Shown here in pieces: positions 1 to 12,735 of a DNA stretch of 64,000 nucleotides. The stretch is from Sphingomonas sediminicola (GTDB taxonomy: Bacteria > Pseudomonadota > Alphaproteobacteria > Sphingomonadales > Sphingomonadaceae). A program made the translations under genes and the position numbers. Each line of letters starts with the position of its first letter. The stretch's first letter is position 1. The notes below the pieces were generated by a model that did not search any database, was not told where the DNA came from, and saw only the letters and a program-made list of their open reading frames with translations. Where the stretch lies: assembly GCF_014489515.1 (NCBI RefSeq), contig NZ_CP060782.1, positions 2,356,001-2,420,000 on the forward strand, in the 5' to 3' direction.

Positions 1-383
1 AAAGCCCCGAGGATGGGCGCGCGGAATTCGGCCTGGCTGACCTTACCGTCCTTGTTGGTGTCGAACTTCTGGAGCGTGAGCTCCGGGTTCTGACCCAGCT
101 TGGAGAATGCGGCGGCCTTGAACTCGGCGAGGCTGAGCTGGCCGTTGCCGTCCTTATCGAGCGTCTTGAACTCGGCCTCGATCTTTGGCGCCAGGCTCTG
201 GAGGGCCTTGGCGGTCATCGCCTGGATTTCGGCGCGACTGATGAAGTTGTCGTTGTTGGTGTCGCCCTTGTCGAAATTCACGTCGACCTGCTTCTGGACG
301 TCGGTGCGGAGGCTGACCTTCGGCGCCTGCGCGGCGGCTGTTCCAGCAACGATCGAGAGTGCAACAAACAGAACCTTACGCAC
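1..383 (-). CDS. Secreted EF-hand calcium-binding protein (3' end beyond window)
   Basis: The reading frame on the minus strand starts at GTG 383-381, five bases after a perfect AGGAGG (394-389), and runs off the left edge. The product opens with a short signal peptide (VRKVLFVALSIVAGTAAAQA) followed by at least three EF-hand loops: a divergent one around DKGDTNNDNF, then DKDGNGQLSLAEF and DTNKDGKVSQAEF. The D-x-N/D-x-D/N-G-x-(I/L/V)-x-x-x-E spacing is typical of calcium ligands. It is probably a periplasmic calcium-binding or sensor protein. The partner and exact role cannot be told from sequence. Proteins of this type are common in sphingomonads. Confidence 0.85.
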   Translation of the reverse strand, partial: MRKVLFVALSIVAGTAAAQAPKVSLRTDVQKQVDVNFDKGDTNNDNFISRAEIQAMTAKALQSLAPKIEAEFKTLDKDGNGQLSLAEFKAAAFSKLGQNPELTLQKFDTNKDGKVSQAEFRAPILGA

Positions 384-461
384 AATGGCCTCCTGAATTC
401 CGGATGGAGCGAATGAATCGCCTACTTCCCTATTATGCATTGTGACGGCATCAGGCGTCCA

Positions 462-1360
462 ATGCATGCGCTGACCCATCTCGACCGGCTTGAGGCCGAG
501 AGCATTCACATCATGCGGGAAACGGTCGCCGAGGCCGACCGCCCGTGATGCTCTATTCGATCGGCAAGGACAGCGCGGTGATGCTTCACCTGGCGAAGAA
601 GGCCTTCTTCCCGGGACCGCTGCCCTTCCCGCTGCTGCATGTCGATACGACGTGGAAGTTTAGCGACATGTATGCGTTGCGCGACAGGGTGGCGGCCGAT
701 CCGGCGGTGCAACTGATTGTCTACAAGAACCCCGAGGCCGAGCGCCTGGGCATAAACCCGTTCGACCATGGCCCGGCGCACACGGACATGTGGAAGACGG
801 AAGGGCTGAAGCAGGCACTCGACAAGTATCGCTTCGACGCGGCGTTCGGCGGTGCTCGCCGCGACGAGGAGAAGAGCCGGGCGAAGGAGCGCATCTTCAG
901 CTTCCGAGACCGCAATCATCGGTGGGACCCAAAGCGGCAGCGGCCGGAGCTCTGGTCTCTGTACAACGTCCGCAAGAACAAGGGCGAAAGCGTCCGCGTG
1001 TTTCCCTTATCCAACTGGACCGAGCTCGACGTCTGGCAATACATCCTTCGCGAGAAGATCGAGATCGTGCCGCTCTACTTTGCGGGCGAGCGGCCGGTGG
1101 TTGAGCGGGACGGGCTGATCCTGTTGGTCGATGACGACCGCATTCCGCTGAACGGCGAACAACCGCAGATGCGCAGGGTCCGATTCCGAACATTGGGCTG
1201 CTATCCGCTGACAGGCGCGGTTGAGAGCGCCGCCTGCACGGTCGAGGAAATCGTCGCCGAGATGCTGGTGACGACGACGTCAGAACGTCAGGGCCGGGCG
1301 ATCGACCGCGATGCAGGCACCGCCAGCATGGAGAAGAAGAAGCAGGAGGGTTACTTTTGA
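462..1360 (+). CDS. cysD: Sulfate adenylyltransferase subunit 2 (CysD), frameshifted as sequenced
   Basis: CysD is the PAPS-reductase-fold subunit of ATP sulfurylase. With the CysN GTPase it makes adenosine 5'-phosphosulfate from sulfate and ATP. The N-terminus from ATG 462 ([18 protein letters not shown]) matches the family. The frame then hits TGA just before the conserved [14 protein letters not shown] loop, which continues one frame over. One C missing from the CCC run at 542-544 explains the break, and the restored protein of about 299 residues matches the E. coli length (302). The end overlaps cysNC by 4 bp, so the two are translationally coupled. The frameshift is almost certainly a sequencing error. 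Confidence 0.93.
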
Positions 1361-3261
1361 ACCGCCCTGCGACCGACATTTCCGAGTGGCTGAAGGCGCA
1401 GGACAGCAAGGAGCTTCTGCGCTTCATCACCTGCGGCAGCGTGGATGACGGCAAGTCGACCCTGATCGGGCGGCTGCTCTACGACACCAAGCAGATCTTC
1501 GACGACCAGCTTTCGGCGCTCGAAGCGGACAGCCGGAAGCACGGCACGCAGGGCGAAGGGATAGACTTCGCGTTGCTGGTCGACGGCCTTTCGGCCGAGC
1601 GCGAGCAGGGCATCACGATCGACGTCGCCTATCGCTTCTTCGCGAGCGAGAAACGCAAATTCATAGTCGCCGACACGCCGGGTCACGAGCAGTACACGCG
1701 CAACATGGTCACCGGCGCCTCGACCGCCGACCTCGCGGTCTTGCTGGTCGATGCGCGCAAGGGCGTGCTGACCCAGACACGGCGACATTCGTATCTCGCC
1801 CAGCTACTCGGCATTCGGCACTTCATCCTCGCGGTCACCAAGATGGACCTGGTCGATTTCGACCAGTCCGCGTTCGACGCGATTGCTGCGGATTACCGCG
1901 TCTTTGCCGGCCAGATCGGTATCAAGGACTGGACCGCTATTCCGGTCTCCGGGCTTGGCGGCGACAATATCGGCGAGCAGAGCTCGCGGATGGGCTGGTA
2001 CGCGGGCCCGACGTTGCTCGAGCAACTCGACAGCGTTCCGATCGACGCGACTTCGGATGCTGCAAAGCCGTTCCGCCTGCCCGTGCAGTGGGTGAACCGG
2101 CCCGACCAGTCGTTCCGCGGATTTGCGGGGCAGATCGCAGCCGGGTCGGTGAAGCCGGGCGACGAAGTCCGCGTGCTTCCGTCGGGGCGGCAGACGCGGG
2201 TTGCCCGCATAGTAACCCGCGACGGCGACCTCCACGAGGCGATCGCGGGACAGTCCATCACCCTCACGTTAAACGAAGAAGTTGATTGCTCGCGAGGCGA
2301 CGTTATCGCCGCGGCAACGCAGGCGCCGGAGGCTGCCGACCAATTCGAAGCAACCATCGTCTGGATGGACGAGCACGAAATGCTTCCGGGCCGAGGCTAT
2401 TGGCTGAAGCTCGGCACGCAACTGGTCACGGCGACCGTTCAGCACCCGAAGTACGAGATCAACGTCAACACGCTCGAGCGTCTCGCCGCAAAGACGCTGG
2501 AGCTGAATTCGATCGGGATCGCTGAGGTCGCCACCGACCGCGAGATCGTGTTCGAACCCTACGTCGTCGACGGCGGTTCGCCCAATCGGGCGCTCGGTGG
2601 GTTCATCCTGATCGACAAGCTGACCAACGCGACCGTCGCGGCCGGAATGCTTCACTTCGCGCTGCGCCGGTCGCTGAACATCCATCGACAGCACCTCGAT
2701 GTCAGTCGCGAGACCCACGCCACGCTCAAGGGACAAAAGCCGGCGGTCCTCTGGTTCACCGGCCTTTCGGGATCGGGCAAGTCGACCATCGCGAACCTGG
2801 TCGAAAAGAAGCTCGTGGCGCGCGGACGGCACACTTTCCTGCTCGATGGCGACAACATCCGTCACGGACTCAACCGCGACCTCGGGTTCACGGAAGCTGA
2901 CCGCATTGAGAACATGCGGCGCGTGGGCGAAGTCGCCCGGCTCATGGCCGACGCCGGCCTGATCGTGCTGACTGCCTTTATTTCACCATTCCGCGCCGAG
3001 CGAGAAATGGTTCGAAAGATGCTGCCAGAGGGCGAGTTCATTGAAGTGTTCGTCGATACGCCGCTGGCCGATGCGGAGAAGCGGGATCCGAAAGGCCTCT
3101 ATGCAAAGGCCCGCGCGGGTGAGATCAAGAACTTCACAGGCATCGACAGCCCCTACGAGCCACCTGAAAACGCTGAGATCGTCATCGACACGATGACGCT
3201 AACGGCGGAGGCCGCCGCCGATCGCATTGTCGAGGAATTGAGCAAGCGGGGGAGGTTGTAG
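1357..3261 (+). CDS. cysNC: Bifunctional sulfate adenylyltransferase subunit 1 / APS kinase (CysNC)
   Basis: This is an intact 634-residue fusion. Residues 1-440 are CysN, an EF-Tu-like GTPase with G1 GSVDDGKS (27-34), G3 DTPGHEQY (106-113) and G4 TKMD (161-164). Residues 455-634 are the APS kinase CysC with P-loop GLSGSGKS (469-476) and the [10 protein letters not shown] region. Together with CysD it carries sulfate to PAPS in the cytoplasm. The start is TTG 1357, overlapping the cysD stop as TTGA. The CysN-CysC fusion is well known in proteobacteria. The reductive part of the pathway (cysH, cysI) is not in this window. Confidence 0.96.
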   Translation: MNRPATDISEWLKAQDSKELLRFITCGSVDDGKSTLIGRLLYDTKQIFDDQLSALEADSRKHGTQGEGIDFALLVDGLSAEREQGITIDVAYRFFASEKRKFIVADTPGHEQYTRNMVTGASTADLAVLLVDARKGVLTQTRRHSYLAQLLGIRHFILAVTKMDLVDFDQSAFDAIAADYRVFAGQIGIKDWTAIPVSGLGGDNIGEQSSRMGWYAGPTLLEQLDSVPIDATSDAAKPFRLPVQWVNRPDQSFRGFAGQIAAGSVKPGDEVRVLPSGRQTRVARIVTRDGDLHEAIAGQSITLTLNEEVDCSRGDVIAAATQAPEAADQFEATIVWMDEHEMLPGRGYWLKLGTQLVTATVQHPKYEINVNTLERLAAKTLELNSIGIAEVATDREIVFEPYVVDGGSPNRALGGFILIDKLTNATVAAGMLHFALRRSLNIHRQHLDVSRETHATLKGQKPAVLWFTGLSGSGKSTIANLVEKKLVARGRHTFLLDGDNIRHGLNRDLGFTEADRIENMRRVGEVARLMADAGLIVLTAFISPFRAEREMVRKMLPEGEFIEVFVDTPLADAEKRDPKGLYAKARAGEIKNFTGIDSPYEPPENAEIVIDTMTLTAEAAADRIVEELSKRGRL

Positions 3262-3310
3262 CAACGATACGGCGCTGCAACCAACTCCGCGCACGGCAGT
3301 TTCGACGCTC

Positions 3311-4086
3311 ATGAAAGCTGCTTTCCTGGCCTGCGCCGCAATACTCACCGTCTCGACTCCAGCTGCGGCGCAAGACGAGAAGGATTATCGCGTACGGGTC
3401 GGATTGGGTGGGCAGATCAAGCCGGCATTCATCGGTGCCGACAATTACGACGTACGGCCACTATTCGATTTCGACCTGGCCCGCGGAACAAACCCCTTCC
3501 CGTTCGAAGCGCCGGACGACAACTTCGACATCCGGCTCTTCTCCAAAGGCGGTTTCTCGGCGGGCCCGTCCGCCAATATTCAGGGGAAGCGGAAGAACTC
3601 CGACCTCGGAGCGCCGGTCGGCAAAGTGGCGACGACCGTAGAGATCGGTGGCTTCGCGGAATACCAGGCGAGCGAATCGATTCGCCTGCGGGGGGAATTG
3701 CGCAAGGGACTCGGCGGGCATGACGGGCTCGTCGGATCTTTCGGGGCGGACCGCATCTGGCGTGACGGGGACCGGTACGTCTTCTCGATCGGCCCCGCGT
3801 CCTTGTCTCGGACGCGCGATTCCAGCGCGCTTATTTCGGAGTGGACAGCGAGGCGGCAATTGCCACCGGCCTTCCAACTTACCGACCAAAGGGCGGCATC
3901 TACGCCCTCGCCGCGACGAGCGGACTGTCGTACCAGTTCAATCCGCGATGGGGGCTGTTCGGCTATGCTCGGTACGAACGGCTAATCGGCGATGCGGCTA
4001 AATCGCCAATCGTTCGTGAACTTGGTTCGCGTGACCAGCTTTCGGGCGGAATAGGGCTGAACTACACCTTTATCGTCAAACGCTGA
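3311..4086 (+). CDS. MipA/OmpV family outer-membrane protein, frameshifted as sequenced
   Basis: The protein has a signal peptide (MKAAFLACAAILTVSTPAAAQ) followed by beta-strand-rich sequence with the MipA/OmpV pattern: RVRVGLGGQIKPAF near the start, repeated aromatic strand ends, and a final strand GIGLNYTFIVKR. The frame breaks at the CCCC run 3793-3796. Adding one C joins it to the C-terminal frame (VDSEAAIATGLPTYRPKGG onward) and gives about 258 residues, the usual family size. MipA was described as an MltA-interacting scaffold in E. coli, but most family members have no proven role. It follows cysNC by 49 bp, and a functional link is not evident. Confidence 0.8.
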
Positions 4087-4098
4087 TCCGGTGCGAGA

Positions 4099-4437
4099 TC
4101 AGTCGCCGGCGCCGGGATCTGCCGAGAAATACTTGTCGAACTTGCCCTCTTCGCCCTTGTGCTCGTCGGCGTCGGCGGGGCTGTCCTTTTTGCGCGTGAT
4201 GTTCGGCCATTCGGCGGAATAGGTCGAGTTGAGCTCGAGCCATTTCTCGAGCCCGCTCTCGGTGTCCGGAAGGATCGCCTCCGCCGGGCACTCCGGCTCG
4301 CACACGCCGCAGTCGATGCACTCGTTGGGATTGATGACGAGCATGTTCTCGCCCTCGTAAAAGCAGTCGACCGGACAGACTTCGACGCAGTCCATATATT
4401 TGCAACGGATGCACGCGTCGGTGACGACGTAGGTCAT
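4099..4437 (-). CDS. fdxA: 7Fe ferredoxin FdxA (3Fe-4S/4Fe-4S)
   Basis: A 112-residue cytoplasmic ferredoxin. The N-terminal cluster-binding segment reads [16 protein letters not shown] and the second reads [16 protein letters not shown], the layout of the FdxA type that carries one [3Fe-4S] and one [4Fe-4S] cluster, followed by the long acidic C-terminal tail typical of alphaproteobacteria. It acts as a low-potential electron carrier; the physiological partner is not shown by context. It lies downstream of the helicase and S4 genes on the same strand, so it may be the last gene of that unit. Confidence 0.93.
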   Translation of the reverse strand: MTYVVTDACIRCKYMDCVEVCPVDCFYEGENMLVINPNECIDCGVCEPECPAEAILPDTESGLEKWLELNSTYSAEWPNITRKKDSPADADEHKGEEGKFDKYFSADPGAGD

Positions 4438-4491
4438 GGCTGGTCGGACTCCCTCTTCACGCCATTTCGCTAAGAGCGAGCGCCCCCGCCG

Positions 4492-4755
4492 TCAATTGCC
4501 GGGATCAGGCTCAAGCTCTTCGTAATGGCGCCGAGCCTCCGCTGCCGGGCCACGCCTCGCCGGAAGCTCGATCACCTTCAGCACGCGGACGCGCTCCTGG
4601 AGAGGCAAAGCAATGACGTTTCCGACATCGACCTGCTCGCTCGTCTTCTCGATGCGCTTGCCGTCGACGCGAACATATCCCGTTTCGATCAGGGATTGCG
4701 CAGAAGTGCGGCTTTTCACCAGCCGGATGCGGTGGAGATAGAGGTCGAGCCGCAA
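4492..4755 (-). CDS. S4-domain RNA-binding protein (HslR-like)
   Basis: An 87-residue protein made almost entirely of an S4 RNA-binding domain (MRLDLYLHRIRLVKSRTSAQ, then GYVRVDGKRIEKTSEQVDVGN), with a basic and acidic tail. It resembles E. coli HslR (Hsp15), which binds 50S subunits carrying stalled nascent chains. The start lies 4 bp after the stop of the helicase gene, so the two are very likely co-transcribed, and both products should act on RNA. The Hsp15 role is inferred from domain similarity only. Confidence 0.85.
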   Translation of the reverse strand: MRLDLYLHRIRLVKSRTSAQSLIETGYVRVDGKRIEKTSEQVDVGNVIALPLQERVRVLKVIELPARRGPAAEARRHYEELEPDPGN

Positions 4756-4759
4756 GTGC

Positions 4760-7279
<2,520 letters not shown>

Positions 7280-7399
7280 CGCCACGAATGTGGCAGCGCG
7301 CCGGGGAAGCGCAAGCATCCTTCGACGAAGGGAGCGATTTTAAACGGTCATTAACCGTGTTCCTCCATCACCGTCCTCGGATGGGGAGCGGGTTTCCAG

Positions 7400-8566
7400 A
7401 TGCTTCAGGCGCGTAAGGACTGGCCGGAAGAGCGCAGTGGCGCGGAGGTCGTCGCCTTTCCGCGCGCGGCGGCGGAAGACGGCCGCGAGTTCGGCAAGCG
7501 CGGTCCGCGCGAGCCGTTCAGCCTGGTCGTCGACCTGCACTCCGAGGAAATCGGGCCCCGCTGGTTCCGGGGCGTCGCGACGCTGGCGCTTCTCTGCGGT
7601 ACGGTATTCTTCCTCGCTCCGGGTTTCGAGCCGTTCCTCGCGTCGAAGATGGCGGCCGCGCCAGTTTCGGAGATGCACAATGCGCAGCTCAGCGATCTGG
7701 CAATGCCGGGAATGGCCGCAAAGCCTGAGACGATTTCCATTCCGAAGCCCGTCGGGATCCTCGTCGGGGAACGCGGCGGTGTCGAACGGATCGGCGGCGA
7801 CGTTGCCGGCGGCCTATACTGGTCGCTGCGCGGCGCCGGGGCTAGCCCGCAGATCGCCGCAGATTATCTGAAGGCGGTTGCAACCCGCATCGACGTTGGC
7901 GAAGTTGCTCCGTTCGACCGGTTCGATCTTGCGGTCGTGAAGGGGAAGGCCGGCGAGCCGGACCAGCTTATCTACGCGGGGCTCGACCGCGCCCAGTACA
8001 GCGACGTCCAGGTTCTGAAATGGACCGCCAACGGCCACACCGAATGGTTCGACGGAGCCACGCAGCCGCAGTCTTCCGACGGCCTCATGGCGCCGGTCGC
8101 GGGCCGGATCACCTCCGGCTTCGGCTATCGCATGCATCCGATCCTGCGCTTCATGCGCTTCCACGCCGGCATTGATTTCGGCGTCGCCTACGGCAGCCCG
8201 ATCGTCGCCGCCGCTGACGGTCAGGTGATCGGTGCCGGCTGGACCGGAGGCTATGGCCGCCAGGTCCGGATCGTTCACGAAGGTGGAATTATGACCACCT
8301 ATTCGCACATGAGCGCGATGGTCGCGCAGCCGGGGACGCTGGTTCGCCAGGGACAGGTCATCGGCTATGTCGGCTCATCCGGCCTGTCGACAGGCCCGCA
8401 CCTCCACTTCGAAGTCCGCGCCGGCGGCCGGCCGATCAACCCGCTGACCGCGCGGCTCGTGAGCCGGCCGGTATTCGAGGGAGCGCAGCTTGCCGCGTTC
8501 AAGGCGAAGCTGAAAGAGATTCGCTCGATCCCCATGCATCCGCAGCAGCCTGCGGCGGCATCCTGA
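7400..8566 (+). CDS. M23 family metallopeptidase (peptidoglycan endopeptidase-like)
   Basis: A 388-residue protein with a cytoplasmic N-terminus, one membrane segment near residues 57-75 (VATLALLCGTVFFLAPGF) and a periplasmic C-terminal LytM/M23 domain. The zinc site is visible as HAGIDFG (H-x3-D) and HLHFEV (H-x-H). These enzymes cut peptide cross-bridges in peptidoglycan or, if degenerate, activate amidases; here the ligands are all present, so hydrolytic activity is likely. It is convergent with the KdpD/KdpE-like gene (7 bp apart) and divergent from the helicase. Confidence 0.9.
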   Translation: MLQARKDWPEERSGAEVVAFPRAAAEDGREFGKRGPREPFSLVVDLHSEEIGPRWFRGVATLALLCGTVFFLAPGFEPFLASKMAAAPVSEMHNAQLSDLAMPGMAAKPETISIPKPVGILVGERGGVERIGGDVAGGLYWSLRGAGASPQIAADYLKAVATRIDVGEVAPFDRFDLAVVKGKAGEPDQLIYAGLDRAQYSDVQVLKWTANGHTEWFDGATQPQSSDGLMAPVAGRITSGFGYRMHPILRFMRFHAGIDFGVAYGSPIVAAADGQVIGAGWTGGYGRQVRIVHEGGIMTTYSHMSAMVAQPGTLVRQGQVIGYVGSSGLSTGPHLHFEVRAGGRPINPLTARLVSRPVFEGAQLAAFKAKLKEIRSIPMHPQQPAAAS

Positions 8567-8573
8567 CCTCAGC

Positions 8574-9914
8574 TCAGGACTCGACTACTGCACCGAGGCG
8601 GTAGCCCACAGCGGGCTCATTGATGATGAGTCGAGGCTCCGCTGGATTTCGCTCGAGCTTCTGCCTCAGCGCTCGGACGGCCACGCGAAGATAGTCGATC
8701 TGGCTTTCCTGTGCCGGTCCCCATGCGGTTCGAAGCAGATGCGCGTGCGTCAAAACCCTACCCGAATGCTTCGCCAGCTCGGCGAGGACCGCAAATTCCT
8801 TGGGAGTGAGGTGTATCTCCTCACCGTCCCGAAACACCGCGCGCCGAAAGAGGTCGATGCTTACGCCATCTATTTCGATCGGCCGCTGATCGGAGTCGGG
8901 CCCGAGGGCAAGCAGGTTGGTCAGGTAACGATCGAGCTTTCCCGCTTCCGCGCCGATGCCGGAAACGACCTCCTTGTCGCCCGAACCTTTGCGCTTCAGC
9001 TCGCGGACCCCGTTGCTGATTGCCTTCAGAGATGGCGCGATGTCCTGTCCGATCGTCGATAGCAGGGTTGAACGGACGCGGTCGTGTTCGCGGGTACGCG
9101 CGAACTCCCGCGCTTCGGCCTCCAGCCGCCCGCGTTCCAGGGCGAGCGCCACCTGGTCGAGCAAACTGTCGAGCAAGGGGATTTGCTCGGGCCGGAGCGG
9201 CGGGCCGCCGTCGTCCCGCGCAAGACCCATCGCGGCAATGACCGCGCGTCCCGATCGTATCGGATGGAATTGCCATTCGGTCGGCACTGCGCGTCCCACG
9301 CCGCGGCCTGCGGGTTCACCCTGATCGATGACCAGCGCGGCGACGGCAATATCGCCCGGTGTGAGCCTTGCCTCGGCTGGAGCGCTTGCTTTCATGCGAG
9401 GTTCTGGCGTCCCCGCCAGCAGCACGGCATTGGTCTCAAACACCTGAGCGAGTTCGCGAGTGCTCACTTCGGCGATGTCCTGCTCCGTGGTGCAGGAGAG
9501 CAGCCGTCGCGCCAGACCGGCGATGGTCGCGCTCCGCGCGGCATGCGCTTCGGCGATACGCGCCTGACTGCGGACCGAAGCTGCCAATTGACTGGTTACG
9601 GCGGCAACAGCGAAAAGGACGATCACCGTCACGATATCGTTCGGATTGTCGATCCGGAAGGTGAGGTGGGGCGCGGTGAAAAAGAAATTGTAGGCGAGCG
9701 CCGACGCAAGCGCCGCGACGAGCGCCGGGCCAAGCCCCGCCGTCACTCCGGCAACCAGAACGGCTGGGAGATAGAGCAGGTCGACGGAGGAATTGCCCCA
9801 TCTCGGAGCCATTGCGAGGCCGATGAGCGTCGACGTCGCGACCATCAGCAGTGCTTCGGCATAACCGCGCAGCTGGCGAGCGGCCGAACGTTCCTTTGCG
9901 GACAGGAGGTTCAT
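8574..9914 (-). CDS. Membrane one-component regulator: KdpD-like sensor fused to KdpE-like winged helix
   Basis: From ATG 9914 the protein has 446 residues. Residues 18-110 hold four membrane segments of the DUF4118 type found in KdpD. Residues 125-280 look GAF-like. Residues 280-335 resemble a KdpD dimerisation helix, but the phospho-acceptor His is Gln (IGQDIAPSLKAI, Q290, codon 9047-9045). No HATPase domain follows. Instead residues 346-440 form an OmpR/KdpE winged helix (HLTPKEFAVLAELAKHSGRV, LRQKLERNPAEPR, PAVGYRL), and no receiver domain is present. I infer a membrane-bound transcription factor that senses without phosphotransfer. It is divergent from kup and may control it. The longer in-frame start at 10073 would overlap kup and is unlikely. 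Confidence 0.85.
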   Translation of the reverse strand: MNLLSAKERSAARQLRGYAEALLMVATSTLIGLAMAPRWGNSSVDLLYLPAVLVAGVTAGLGPALVAALASALAYNFFFTAPHLTFRIDNPNDIVTVIVLFAVAAVTSQLAASVRSQARIAEAHAARSATIAGLARRLLSCTTEQDIAEVSTRELAQVFETNAVLLAGTPEPRMKASAPAEARLTPGDIAVAALVIDQGEPAGRGVGRAVPTEWQFHPIRSGRAVIAAMGLARDDGGPPLRPEQIPLLDSLLDQVALALERGRLEAEAREFARTREHDRVRSTLLSTIGQDIAPSLKAISNGVRELKRKGSGDKEVVSGIGAEAGKLDRYLTNLLALGPDSDQRPIEIDGVSIDLFRRAVFRDGEEIHLTPKEFAVLAELAKHSGRVLTHAHLLRTAWGPAQESQIDYLRVAVRALRQKLERNPAEPRLIINEPAVGYRLGAVVES

Positions 9915-9928
9915 CGCACCTAAGTGCG
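9915..9928. promoter_or_regulatory. Inverted repeat CGCAC-N4-GTGCG between regulator and kup
   Basis: A perfect 5-bp inverted repeat (CGCAC ctaa GTGCG) sits immediately upstream of the regulator's start codon and in the leader of kup. Its position, in the short divergent interval between a winged-helix regulator and the gene it may control, makes it an operator candidate. Short palindromes of this size are common by chance in GC-rich DNA, so the call is weak. Confidence 0.25.
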
Positions 9929-10010
9929 CCCTGCGATCGCGACCGTCGAGGGCCGGGTACCGGAATCCACATGGAATCTTTACGACCATGGACCGCACAT
10001 GGCGTTGATC

Positions 10011-11921
10011 ATGGCCACACTTTCCCAACCCGTTGCCGTTTCCGCGGATGCACCGATCGACGCTCAAAAGCATTCCCTGCCCGCTTTGATGCTAGGCGCG
10101 GTCGGCGTCGTGTACGGCGACATCGGCACGTCCCCGCTCTACGCGATGAAGGAAAGCTTCATCGGGCCACACCCGCTGGCGGTCGACCCGTTGCACATCT
10201 TTGGAGTGCTGAGCCTCATCTTCTGGTCGCTCATGATGATCGTGACCGTGAAATATGTGCTGGTCGCAATGCGCGCCGACAATAAGGGTGAGGGGGGATC
10301 GTTCGCGCTGCTCGCCCTCATCTCGCGCAACCTCGGCGAGAAAAGATGGGCGTCGGGGCTCGTGATGCTCGGTGTCCTCGCGACCGCGCTGTTCTACGGC
10401 GACGCAATGATCACGCCCGCCATTTCCGTGCTTTCGGCGGTCGAGGGGCTGACCATCGTTCAATCCGGCCTAAAGCCGCTCGTCATCCCGATCGCGATCG
10501 TCATCCTGATCGCGCTCTTCCTCGTCCAGTCCCGAGGAACGGCAAAGGTCGGAGCCGTATTCGGCCCGGTCGTCCTCATCTACTTCGCGGCGCTCGCGTC
10601 CCTCGGCTTATCGAACATCATCCGACATCCGGAGATCGCCGGTGCGCTCAGCCCCTACTGGGCAGTCGAATTCTTTGCCCACGATGCGAAGCTAGCATTC
10701 CTCGCTATGGGGTCGGTCTTCCTCGCCGTGACCGGCGCGGAGACGCTTTATGCCGACATGGGCCATTTCGGCCGAAGGGCGATCGGCTTCTCCTGGCTGG
10801 GGCTCGTCTATCCCTGCCTGATGCTTAACTATTTCGGACAGGGCGCGCTGTTGCTGTCGACGCCTTCAGCAGTCGAGAATCCGTTCTACCTGATGGCTCC
10901 GGAATGGGCGCGACTTCCGCTCGTCTTCATCGCCACCGCTGCCACCATCATCGCCAGCCAGGCGGTCATCTCCGGCGCATTCTCCGTGACCCACCAGGCA
11001 GTCCAGCTCGGCTTCCTGCCCCGCATTCGCACAGAGCATACGAGCGCCAAGGCGGCCGGCCAGATCTACATTCCGGCGGTGAACTGGGGCCTGCTGATCA
11101 TGGTCGTCCTGCTCGTTCTCGGCTTCCGCGAGTCGACCAACCTCGCGTCGGCCTACGGCATTGCCGTCAGCGGTACGATGATCATCACCACGATCATGCT
11201 CGCCGTCCTGATCTTCGGCGTTTGGAAGTGGAACCGCTATGTCGCGGCCTTCACGATCGGTCTGTTCGCCATCGTCGACGGCGCCTTCTTTGCATCGAAC
11301 ATCACCAAGATCGCCGACGGCGGCTGGTTCCCACTCGCAGTTGCCGCGGTGATTTTTACCGTGCTGACGACCTGGGCGCGCGGGCGGGCGCTGATGCGAC
11401 GCCGGCTCGAAGAGGATGCACTTCCGCTCGAGGTCTTCATCAAGTCGGCGGGGTCGGTCCACCGCGTCCGCGGAACGGCGGTGTTCCTTTCAACCTCGGC
11501 GGATATCGTGCCATCCGCCCTCCTCCACAATCTCAAGCATAACCAGGTGCTCCACGAGCGCGTGCTTATCCTGAACGTGAAGGTCGAGGACGTTCCCCAC
11601 GTGCCTCCAGCGAAGAGGCTGGAGACCCATGGCGCAGGCAAGGGCTTCTACCGGGTCATCCTCCACTACGGCTTCATGGACGAGGTCGATGTGCCCGCCG
11701 ACCTGGTCCGCATCGGGTCTTGCGGCGATAGCTTCAACATGATGAGCACCAGTTTCTTCCTCGGACGCCAGAAGCTGATCGCGGCCAAGGAGCAGCCCGG
11801 TATGGCGTTGTGGCGCGAAAAGCTGTTCGCTTGGATGATGAAGAGCTCCGAAAGCGCGATGGAGTTCTTCAAGCTCCCGACCAACCGGGTGATCGAACTC
11901 GGCAGCCAGCTTCGGATATGA
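10011..11921 (+). CDS. kup: Potassium uptake protein Kup
   Basis: An integral membrane K+/H+ symporter of the KUP/HAK family. The family signature [20 protein letters not shown] lies near the N-terminus, followed by about twelve hydrophobic segments and a C-terminal cytoplasmic domain of about 150 residues. The frame is intact. No clear ribosome-binding site separates the possible starts at 9999 and 10011 ([10 protein letters not shown]); I prefer 10011 because homologues have short N-termini, giving 636 residues. The gene is divergent from a KdpD/KdpE-like regulator. Its stop overlaps the next gene by 4 bp (ATGA). Confidence 0.95.
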   Translation: MATLSQPVAVSADAPIDAQKHSLPALMLGAVGVVYGDIGTSPLYAMKESFIGPHPLAVDPLHIFGVLSLIFWSLMMIVTVKYVLVAMRADNKGEGGSFALLALISRNLGEKRWASGLVMLGVLATALFYGDAMITPAISVLSAVEGLTIVQSGLKPLVIPIAIVILIALFLVQSRGTAKVGAVFGPVVLIYFAALASLGLSNIIRHPEIAGALSPYWAVEFFAHDAKLAFLAMGSVFLAVTGAETLYADMGHFGRRAIGFSWLGLVYPCLMLNYFGQGALLLSTPSAVENPFYLMAPEWARLPLVFIATAATIIASQAVISGAFSVTHQAVQLGFLPRIRTEHTSAKAAGQIYIPAVNWGLLIMVVLLVLGFRESTNLASAYGIAVSGTMIITTIMLAVLIFGVWKWNRYVAAFTIGLFAIVDGAFFASNITKIADGGWFPLAVAAVIFTVLTTWARGRALMRRRLEEDALPLEVFIKSAGSVHRVRGTAVFLSTSADIVPSALLHNLKHNQVLHERVLILNVKVEDVPHVPPAKRLETHGAGKGFYRVILHYGFMDEVDVPADLVRIGSCGDSFNMMSTSFFLGRQKLIAAKEQPGMALWREKLFAWMMKSSESAMEFFKLPTNRVIELGSQLRI

Positions 11922-12682
11922 GCGCGGGAATCGCGCTTTTGGCAGTAGCGGCGTCGCTTCCGCCGATCTGCGCGGACCGGCCTGCAAAAGCGACTGGTAC
12001 ATGCACGGTCCCGGCCGGCAGGTTGCAGGTAGAAGCTGGCGTTGCCGATTGGAGTCTGACCAGGATACAGAAAACTCGGACTGAGCTGATCACACTTGGG
12101 TCGACCGTTGTGAAACTCGGTCTCTCCAATCATTCGGACCTTCAGGTCGGCTTCACACCTTACACGAAGCTCAAGCTCTCAGTCGCCGCTTCGCGAACGC
12201 GGGCCTCGGGGTTCGGGGACCTGACCGTTCGCTACAAGCATCGCCTAACGACCGGCGATACGGGAACCCAGGTAGGAGTCATTCCATTTTTGAAGTTGCC
12301 GACCGCTGCCCGGGCAATTGGAAACGGCAAGCTCGAGGGAGGCGTCTCCGTCCCAGTGAGCATTCCGGCTTCGCGAACCTTATCCGTGACATTCGGACCG
12401 GAAGTCGACGTGCTTGCCGATGCGGACGGCCACGGCCGACACTTCGCGGTCGTGAACCTCGTTAACGTTGCCGGGCCGCTGGCTCCAAGGCTCACCTTGG
12501 CCGGTGAGCTTTGGACGAACGTCAATCTCGACCCTTCCGGAACAATGAAGCAGGCGTCAGTGGATGCGGCGCTGGCTTACGCCGTGTCCGACTCCGTCCA
12601 GACCGACACCGGTGCAAATATCGGTCTTACGCGGGACACGCCGGACGTCGAACTGTACGGAGGCTTGTCCCTACGTTTCTGA
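11918..12682 (+). CDS. Outer-membrane beta-barrel protein, phenol-MetA-type transporter family
   Basis: A 254-residue protein that starts inside the kup stop codon (ATGA overlap). It opens with a signal-like segment ([19 protein letters not shown]) and then shows repeated amphipathic strands: [41 protein letters not shown]. The final strand ends in Phe, as barrel substrates of the BAM complex do. The pattern matches the 'MetA-pathway of phenol degradation' putative transporter family, whose members mostly have no known substrate. Coupling to kup suggests joint expression; a link to potassium is not proven. Confidence 0.72.
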   Translation: MSAGIALLAVAASLPPICADRPAKATGTCTVPAGRLQVEAGVADWSLTRIQKTRTELITLGSTVVKLGLSNHSDLQVGFTPYTKLKLSVAASRTRASGFGDLTVRYKHRLTTGDTGTQVGVIPFLKLPTAARAIGNGKLEGGVSVPVSIPASRTLSVTFGPEVDVLADADGHGRHFAVVNLVNVAGPLAPRLTLAGELWTNVNLDPSGTMKQASVDAALAYAVSDSVQTDTGANIGLTRDTPDVELYGGLSLRF

Positions 12683-12696
12683 CCGGAGCGCGCGAG

Positions 12697-12724
12697 ATTT
12701 GAAGGTTCACGGGTGGGTTCAAAT
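12697..12724. terminator. Possible bidirectional terminator between convergent genes
   Basis: A 7-bp inverted repeat (ATTTGAA ... TTCAAAT) with a 14-base loop lies in the 53-bp interval between the outer-membrane protein gene and the convergent rhodanese gene. AT-rich flanks give short A/T tracts on both strands. The stem is GC-poor, so its strength is doubtful. Confidence 0.3.
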
Positions 12725-12735
12725 TAAGATCGCAC

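Noticed and set aside
8574..9914. Reading the membrane regulator as an ordinary KdpD histidine kinase
   Set aside because: The phospho-acceptor is Gln and no ATP-binding domain exists before the winged helix; it cannot work as a standard kinase.
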